Assembly: GCA_963832245.1 (NCBI GenBank)
Contig: CAWHTG010000001.1
Span: 124,001 to 188,000 of the forward strand
Origin: JABDBE01 sp963832245
Lineage (GTDB): Bacteria; Acidobacteriota; Terriglobia; Terriglobales; Acidobacteriaceae
DNA: 64,000 bases
Direction: 5' to 3'
Positions 59,055 to 64,000 of this stretch are shown piece by piece (the stretch's first letter is position 1; each line of letters opens with the position of its first letter). The position numbers were made by a program, and so were the translations under genes. Below the pieces are notes generated by a model. That model saw only the letters and a program-made list of their open reading frames with translations, was not told the origin of the DNA and did not search any database.

Positions 59055-59375
59055 TCACGTGCGGCGAGCCGCGGCTTGGTACGACTCGATCAAATCGCGG
59101 ATACGCTGCGCGTCTGCCTTGCGATGCCCGTGGCTGGTGATCGGGTCGGTGCCGCCGCTTGACTCGATGACGATGTTAGACCAGAGAATCCCGGTCGAAA
59201 TGTGCACCGAGGCCACTTGCGGCAAGGCGATGCTTTCCTCATTACTGCCGAAAAGGCGCGGCTTCACCCGGCTCACATGCAGCGGGTTCACCACAATACG
59301 CGTCGGGAAAAACAAGTTTCCTTTGGTCCAGCGGCTAGCGATAAACGTCTCACCGTCGGCAGTTGCATTAGTCAT
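59055..59375 (-). CDS. PH-domain-like small protein in the nuoB position
   Basis: 106 aa. FIASRWTKGNLFFPTRIVVN, then VKPRLFGSNEESIALPQVAS and VHISTGILWSNIVIESSGGT resemble bacterial PH-like domains, small beta-sheets with one C-terminal helix (ADAQRIRDLIESYQAAARR). No Cys is present, so it is not a NuoB. No Shine-Dalgarno before ATG 59375. It sits exactly between nuoA and nuoC. Function unknown. Confidence 0.7.
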   Translation of the reverse strand: MTNATADGETFIASRWTKGNLFFPTRIVVNPLHVSRVKPRLFGSNEESIALPQVASVHISTGILWSNIVIESSGGTDPITSHGHRKADAQRIRDLIESYQAAARRT

Positions 59376-59429
59376 AGTTACGAATAGCTAGTTGAGACAA
59401 TTCGCAGTCTCTGTACAAAACTTCCCTGG

Positions 59430-59471
59430 CTGAATGCTGAATGCTAAGTGCCGAGTGTTAATTGCTGATTT
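59430..59471. repeat. Heptamer repeat next to the nuoA stop
   Basis: CTGAATG CTGAATG CTAAGTG CCGAGTG TTAATTG CTGATTT, six units decaying toward the gene end. Confidence 0.85.
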
Positions 59472-59828
59472 CTACACCCACTCCAGCGCCCCTTTTCCCC
59501 AGATCCAGATGTAGCCAACGATCAGGATGCCCAGAAAAATGAGCATTTCGATCAGCCCAAATGTGCCCAGCGCCTTGAATTTCACCGCCCAGGGAAAAAG
59601 AAAAATGGTTTCCACGTCGAAGACCACGAACAGGATGGCGATAATGTAATACCGGACGGTGTAACGTCCGCGGGCGCTATCGATGGGATCGATGCCGCAT
59701 TCGTATGGCATCAATTTCGTTCTGCTGGGGTTCTCTGGGCGAATCAGTTTCGCAGCCAGCAGCGTGATCGGAATCAGCACTCCCACGACTGCGATGAAGA
59801 TAAAAAGAGGAACGTAGTTTTGCGGCAT
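59472..59828 (-). CDS. nuoA: NADH-quinone oxidoreductase subunit A
   Basis: 118 aa, three helices. MPYECGIDPIDSARGRYTVR is the NuoA signature with the loop cysteine, and the last helix reads IEMLIFLGILIVGYIWIWGK. First gene of the cluster, preceded by a good promoter at 59872-59900. Confidence 0.97.
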   Translation of the reverse strand: MPQNYVPLFIFIAVVGVLIPITLLAAKLIRPENPSRTKLMPYECGIDPIDSARGRYTVRYYIIAILFVVFDVETIFLFPWAVKFKALGTFGLIEMLIFLGILIVGYIWIWGKGALEWV

Positions 59829-59871
59829 CGGGCCTCAACTTCCGGTTCGGTTGAAAACTTCAAAGCAGTTT

Positions 59872-59900
59872 ATAGTACCGCCCATTGCCACTGGCTTCAA
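59872..59900 (-). promoter_or_regulatory. Sigma-70-type promoter for the nuo operon
   Basis: On the minus strand TTGAAG (59900-59895), 17-bp spacer, TACTAT (59877-59872), then AA; predicted transcript start near 59865, about 37 bases before the nuoA ATG. Confidence 0.65.
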
Positions 59901-59952
59901 GGAGAACTAAATTTGATCGAGCCAAGGCCCCACGACGTTACAATACTGGCGA

Positions 59953-60639
59953 GTGCAACCGCTGAGCCCACCATCGCCCCAATACTCCCAGCTTACGACG
60001 GACGAGCTACTGAAACTTGCCAGCGAAGCCTCGTCCCTTACGCCTGACGCAGCCGCTCTGCTGCAGGATGAATTGGACCGGCGAAGCCTAACAGATCAAG
60101 ATATCGAAGCTCACAACCTGGAAGACGCAGAAGTGCAGAGCGAGTTTTTCAATGATTCCTCATTGCGGCTTTTTCGGGCGGCAATATTTTTCTTTGGGCA
60201 TCTCACAATCTCAACTTTGGGCGTCGGCATGACTGCCGCGATGTTATTTTACGCATTCAAACCGGCACTCTTAGCGTCCCTTTCGCCCTACGCTCTCAGG
60301 CACGACCTTCCCCTGATGATTCCGTTCTTCCCGATCCAGAGTATCGTGGCGCTTGTCGTCGGCTTCGCGATTGCGAGGAAAAAAGGCTCATTCTGGGGCG
60401 ACAAAAGTGCAATGTTGGTATGGATTCTTCCGACACTCTTGCTGCTGCTTAGTCTCGCTTCGTACCAGTCCAGTTCCGTGATGATGGAATCTCGTTGGCG
60501 CCACTTCTTCTGGAGCCCCTTGCTTGAATCCAGACGCAGCCAACTGGACACGACGTTGCTTTTCTTGATGTCCACCGCATATGCAATCGGAAATTTCCTA
60601 GCACGCAAACTTAAGAACACGGGCCCAAGCTGCGTGTGA
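59953..60639 (+). CDS. Membrane protein of unknown function
   Basis: 228 aa from GTG 59953. A soluble N-terminal part (LTTDELLKLASEASSLTPDA, ALLQDELDRRSLTDQDI) resembles the short helical motif often found ahead of membrane segments; then four hydrophobic helices near residues 75-100, 120-135, 150-165 and 200-215. No catalytic motif seen. Divergent from nuoA across 124 bp. No Shine-Dalgarno, so the start is provisional. Confidence 0.65.
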   Translation: MQPLSPPSPQYSQLTTDELLKLASEASSLTPDAAALLQDELDRRSLTDQDIEAHNLEDAEVQSEFFNDSSLRLFRAAIFFFGHLTISTLGVGMTAAMLFYAFKPALLASLSPYALRHDLPLMIPFFPIQSIVALVVGFAIARKKGSFWGDKSAMLVWILPTLLLLLSLASYQSSSVMMESRWRHFFWSPLLESRRSQLDTTLLFLMSTAYAIGNFLARKLKNTGPSCV

Positions 60640-60670
60640 CATTTCGCGGGCCTTCCACGTTGGTCTCACT

Positions 60671-60688
60671 GTGATTATTTATAATCAC
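60671..60688 (+). promoter_or_regulatory. Palindrome containing a TATAAT box ahead of lysS
   Basis: GTGATTA-ttta-TAATCAC is a perfect 7-bp-arm inverted repeat; its right half contains TATAAT at 60680-60685, 38 bases before the lysS start. A DNA-binding protein here would cover the -10. Confidence 0.5.
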
Positions 60689-60723
60689 TGATTCGTTCGG
60701 CGCAAAACAAACAAAGGAACCCA

Positions 60724-62268
60724 TTGGCACTCGACGAGAACATTTACAAACTGCGGTGCGACAAGCTGAAGCAGATTGAAGCGCTGGGGCAGCGGACGTA
60801 TCCGACCAAGTACGCGTTCACTCATACCATCCCCGCGATTCTGGCGCAGTACTCGCAAAAGTCGGCTGAGGAATTGGAAAATCCGCGAGTCGATGTGCGG
60901 ATTGCCGGACGCATCATGGCCATCCGCTTGATGGGGAAAGCTGGGTTCGCGCATCTGCAGCAAGGCGGACAGAAGCTGCAGATCTACGTGAAGAAGGATG
61001 CGGTCGGCGAAAAGGGGTTTGAGCTTTACAGGTTGCTCGACCTCGGAGACCACGTTGGAGTAAGCGGATATTTATTCCGAACCCGCACCGGTGAACTCAG
61101 CGTTCACGTTGAGGAAATTACTTTTCTATCAAAAGACCTGTTGCCGCTGCCGGAAAAGTGGCATGGCCTGACCGACGTCGAGCTCCGCTATCGGCAGCGC
61201 TATGTCGACCTAGTCATGAACCCGGACGTGCGCGCGGTATTTCTGAAGCGCAGCAGGCTGGTGCAATCCATGCGACGATTCCTCGATGCGCATGATTTCA
61301 TCGAGGTCGAAACTCCCATGATGCAGCAGATTGCGGGCGGCGCGGTCGCCAAGCCGTTTGTCACCCATCACAACACGCTCGATATGGATCTGTATCTGCG
61401 CATCGCGCCGGAGCTTTATCTTAAGCGCCTGACCGTCGGCGGATTCGACCGCGTGTACGAAATCAACCGCAACTTCCGGAATGAAGGTCTGGGATGGCGC
61501 TGGAATCCCGAGTTCACCATGCTCGAGTTTTACCAGGCTTATACCGATTATCGCGGAGTGATGGATCTGACGCAGCAGTTGATCGAGCAGGCAGCGGTTG
61601 ACGTTAACGGCACAACGAAATCCAAGTGGGGCGAGCACGAAATCGACTGGGCTGGATCGAATTGGCGGCGCATGACCATGCGCGAGGCCATCATTCACTA
61701 TTGGCCAGAAGCGGCGGGGGCCAAGCCGGGGATATCAGACTTCAGTTCTCACGATTCGGTGAAAGCGCTCGTGGCGCGCTTCAACACCGCGCACGCCCAC
61801 ATCGCGTACGATCCCAACGAGCCCGTCGGGAAGACGATCGCAAACCTGTTTGACGCAGCAGCCGAAGAGCACTTGATTCAGCCGACGATCATTTACGAGT
61901 TCCCTACCGCGATCTCGCCGCTTTCCAAGCAAAAAGCGGACGAACCCGACTGGACCGAGCGTTGGGAGATCTTCGCCGGAAAAATGGAAATTGCGAATGG
62001 CTTCAGCGAACTGAACGATCCCGAGGACCAGCGCCGCCGTTTCGAACAGCAACTTAAGGAACGCGAGCGCGGTGACGAGGAGGCTCATCAGATGGATGAA
62101 GATTACATTCGGGCACTCTCCTACGGCATGCCGCCGGCCGGCGGCGTCGGCGTGGGTGTGGACCGTCTGGCAATGCTACTGACAGATTCTCATACCATCC
62201 GCGACGTGATTCTGTTCCCGCTTCTGAGACCGGAGAAGGCTTCGAACACGGAGGAGATCGAGGATTAG
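60724..62268 (+). CDS. lysS: Lysyl-tRNA synthetase, class II
   Basis: 514 aa from TTG 60724, with AAAGGA 6 bases upstream. N-terminal OB-fold anticodon domain (VRIAGRIMAIRLMGKAGFAH), motif 2 (YEINRNFRNEGLGWRWNPEF) and motif 3 (AGGVGVGVDRLAMLLTDS) with the usual ending VILFPLLRPE. Charges tRNA-Lys. The normal length and complete motifs leave no doubt. Confidence 0.98.
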   Translation: MALDENIYKLRCDKLKQIEALGQRTYPTKYAFTHTIPAILAQYSQKSAEELENPRVDVRIAGRIMAIRLMGKAGFAHLQQGGQKLQIYVKKDAVGEKGFELYRLLDLGDHVGVSGYLFRTRTGELSVHVEEITFLSKDLLPLPEKWHGLTDVELRYRQRYVDLVMNPDVRAVFLKRSRLVQSMRRFLDAHDFIEVETPMMQQIAGGAVAKPFVTHHNTLDMDLYLRIAPELYLKRLTVGGFDRVYEINRNFRNEGLGWRWNPEFTMLEFYQAYTDYRGVMDLTQQLIEQAAVDVNGTTKSKWGEHEIDWAGSNWRRMTMREAIIHYWPEAAGAKPGISDFSSHDSVKALVARFNTAHAHIAYDPNEPVGKTIANLFDAAAEEHLIQPTIIYEFPTAISPLSKQKADEPDWTERWEIFAGKMEIANGFSELNDPEDQRRRFEQQLKERERGDEEAHQMDEDYIRALSYGMPPAGGVGVGVDRLAMLLTDSHTIRDVILFPLLRPEKASNTEEIED

Positions 62269-62427
62269 AGTTTGCCGAATGATGTTAATTAGCCACCTCA
62301 CCGAAGAACAGCATCTCCGCGAAATTGGGAAAAGCGTTGACTGAAGCCGCAACCGGAATTGCGTTTAGTGGCACGCGGAGCGCTTAATTTGTGCAGTATC
62401 GAGAATTCGCCCTGGGAAGTGCGTGCC

Positions 62428-64000
62428 ATGAAGAGCTGTCTCATCCTTCTTCTTTGGGCCGTGCCGCTTTATGCGCAAAGCAACAGCGGAGAATTGCGGC
62501 TCAAGGTCACCGATCCGGCTGGCCTGGGCGTGAAGAGTTCCGTGCAACTGGTCAGCGAGGTCAACCAGGTCCGGAAAACCTTGGTTACGGACGACAGCGG
62601 AAATCTCGTCGCCAAGCTGCTTCCTTTCGGAGTGTACCGACTCGAAGTGCAGCGCGACGGTTTCGCGCCCTTCTCGGACTCGGTCGAAATTCGCTCGGCA
62701 ATCCCGGCTGAATATCACGTTACCCTCAGAATCGCGCCGCTGAGTACTTCCGTGACCGTTAATGATGCCGACACGCTGATCGATCCGCATCGCTCTGGCA
62801 CCATCAATCGAATCGGCAAGGACACGATTGCCGATAGAACGACCTCCCTACCCGGCCGGTCGGTGCAGGATCTGGTCAATTCGCAACCCGGCTGGCTCTA
62901 TGAGGGGAATGCCGTTTTGCACCCGCGTGGCTCCGAATATCAAACGCAGCTTGTGGTTGACGGGATTCCGCTTACCGACAACCGCTCGCCGAGTTTTGGA
63001 CCTGAAATTGAAGCGGATGACGTGCAGTCGATGAGTATCTACACGGCGGGTATTCCGGCGGAGTATGGAAGAAAAATGGGCGGCGTAGTCGAGATGGTCA
63101 CGAGCAAAGATTCTGGGGCGGGCCTTCACAGCGAAGCTGTGTTGGCAGGCGGCAGTTTCGCGACTGGGGACGGTTACCTTCTGACACAGTACGGGTGGGG
63201 AAAGAATACGCTGGGGATAAGCGCTCAGGGGGCGATGACCGATCGCTATTTGAATCCTCCGGTGCGGCAGAACTTCACAAACAACGGCACCACCGGCGAT
63301 TTCGGCGGGAGCTATGAGCGGGATTTCGCCAATCACGACCACTTGTCTTTTTCTCTGCGCCACGAACTCTCCCGTTTTCTTGTGCCCAACGAACAGGTTC
63401 AAGAAGCAGCGGGTCAGCGGCAGGATAGGAATAATTTTGAAACCATGGGGATCGCCTCTTACCAGCACCTGTTCTCGCCGAACGTTGTGGGCGATGTCCA
63501 CGGAATGGTCAGAGATGATTCGGAGGGGCTGTCGTCGAACCCGTTTTCGACGCCCATCCTGGCCTTCCAGCAGAACGGTTTTCGAGAAGGTTACTTTAAG
63601 GGGACGATTTCAATCCACCACAGCAGTCAGGAGTGGAAAGCTGGCATCGAGTCCGACTCCACGTTTGTTCGCGAGCAGTTCAGCGATGTAATCACAAACT
63701 TCACCCAATTCGATCCCGGCACGCCACCCACGTTTGCCTTCGCCGAAACTCGGCCGAGCCTTGAGCAGTCCGCCTTTGTGCAGGATCTCATCCGCCTGGG
63801 CAATTGGACAATCAGCGCGGGTCTTCGCTGGGATCACTATCAACTCTTAGTAAACCAGAACGCGGTGAGTCCGCGCTTGGGACTCTCGCGCTATTTCCAT
63901 TCGGCTGAGTTGGTGCTGCATGCTTCCTACGACCGAGTTTTTCAAACTCCCGACTTTGAAAACATCCTGCTGTCGAGTTCCCCGGCCGTCGTTTCCTTGA
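62428..64000 (+). CDS. TonB-dependent receptor with carboxypeptidase-like domain (3' end cut)
   Basis: 524 codons visible from ATG 62428 and open at the window end. Signal peptide (CLILLLWAVPLYAQ), carboxypeptidase-regulatory-like domain (residues about 20-100: ELRLKVTDPAGLGV, VYRLEVQRDGFAPF), plug domain (GRSVQDLVNSQPGWLYEG, LVVDGIPLTDNRS, GIPAEYGRKMGGVVEM) and the first beta-barrel strands. Typical Acidobacteria outer-membrane transporter; substrate unknown. The start has no strong Shine-Dalgarno (GGGAAG 10 bases upstream). Confidence 0.9.
   Translation, partial: MKSCLILLLWAVPLYAQSNSGELRLKVTDPAGLGVKSSVQLVSEVNQVRKTLVTDDSGNLVAKLLPFGVYRLEVQRDGFAPFSDSVEIRSAIPAEYHVTLRIAPLSTSVTVNDADTLIDPHRSGTINRIGKDTIADRTTSLPGRSVQDLVNSQPGWLYEGNAVLHPRGSEYQTQLVVDGIPLTDNRSPSFGPEIEADDVQSMSIYTAGIPAEYGRKMGGVVEMVTSKDSGAGLHSEAVLAGGSFATGDGYLLTQYGWGKNTLGISAQGAMTDRYLNPPVRQNFTNNGTTGDFGGSYERDFANHDHLSFSLRHELSRFLVPNEQVQEAAGQRQDRNNFETMGIASYQHLFSPNVVGDVHGMVRDDSEGLSSNPFSTPILAFQQNGFREGYFKGTISIHHSSQEWKAGIESDSTFVREQFSDVITNFTQFDPGTPPTFAFAETRPSLEQSAFVQDLIRLGNWTISAGLRWDHYQLLVNQNAVSPRLGLSRYFHSAELVLHASYDRVFQTPDFENILLSSSPAVVSL

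Overview
The window looks like a chromosomal stretch of an Acidobacteriota (Koribacter/Sulfotelmatobacter-like soil lineage). This is inferred from high GC, Acidobacteria-type small conserved proteins (DUF5818 proteins, a 52-aa Zn-less peptide, an 82-aa CxxC protein), a TonB receptor with an N-terminal carboxypeptidase-like domain, GloVer and FG-GAP secreted proteins, and intergenic spaces full of hairpin and heptanucleotide repeats. No rRNA, tRNA, CRISPR array or complete insertion sequence was recognised.

Layout. 1-11.6 kb: truncated penicillin acylase, NIPSNAP protein, duplicated DUF1579-like secreted protein divergent from an HxlR regulator, Fur regulator, zinc-ribbon membrane protein, a cytochrome c / PQQ-dehydrogenase operon, and several small secreted or small unknown proteins. 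11.6-17.3 kb: a murein-recycling block, with a secreted fusion of an AmiE-like serine hydrolase to NamZ (exo-muramidase), a cytosolic paralogue of the hydrolase half, and MurQ. 17.4-21.6 kb: an aldo/keto reductase + SDR operon divergent from its TetR regulator, then a Tat-exported GH30 glycosidase. 21.6-28.3 kb: a decayed, repeat-rich accessory island with a twice-frameshifted GloVer/IPT gene, four or more copies of a ~110-bp repeat, small genes, an ATPase + TOPRIM-like pair (candidate defence module) and a rotted class-III aminotransferase tail next to murA. 28.4-44.3 kb: murA, ECF sigma/anti-sigma pair, GAF-like protein, FG-GAP protein, hemQ, CMD-family peroxidase, alkyltransferase-like protein, STAS protein, the dnaX-ybaB-recR recombination/replication operon, a secreted protein ending in a knottin-type cysteine pattern, a PD-(D/E)XK-like protein and a CHAD-HD fusion.

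44.4-64 kb is bioenergetic. A HEAT-PilZ protein converges on an F0 cluster (atpZ-atpI-atpB-atpE, no F1 genes), followed by a complex I cluster read on the minus strand in the order nuoA-[PH-like]-C-D-H-J-K-L-M-N. All subunits that carry Fe-S clusters (B, E, F, G, I) are absent from it. Divergently come a membrane protein, lysS and a 3'-truncated TonB-dependent receptor.

How parts work together: NamZ/AmiE would release MurNAc and peptides outside the cytoplasm and MurQ would feed MurNAc-6P into GlcNAc-6P; the PQQ dehydrogenase passes electrons to its neighbouring cytochrome c; complex I membrane and docking subunits need Fe-S partners from elsewhere in the genome; F0 subunits need F1 from elsewhere. 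Functions are assigned by reading translated sequence and recalling family motifs; no database search was run.
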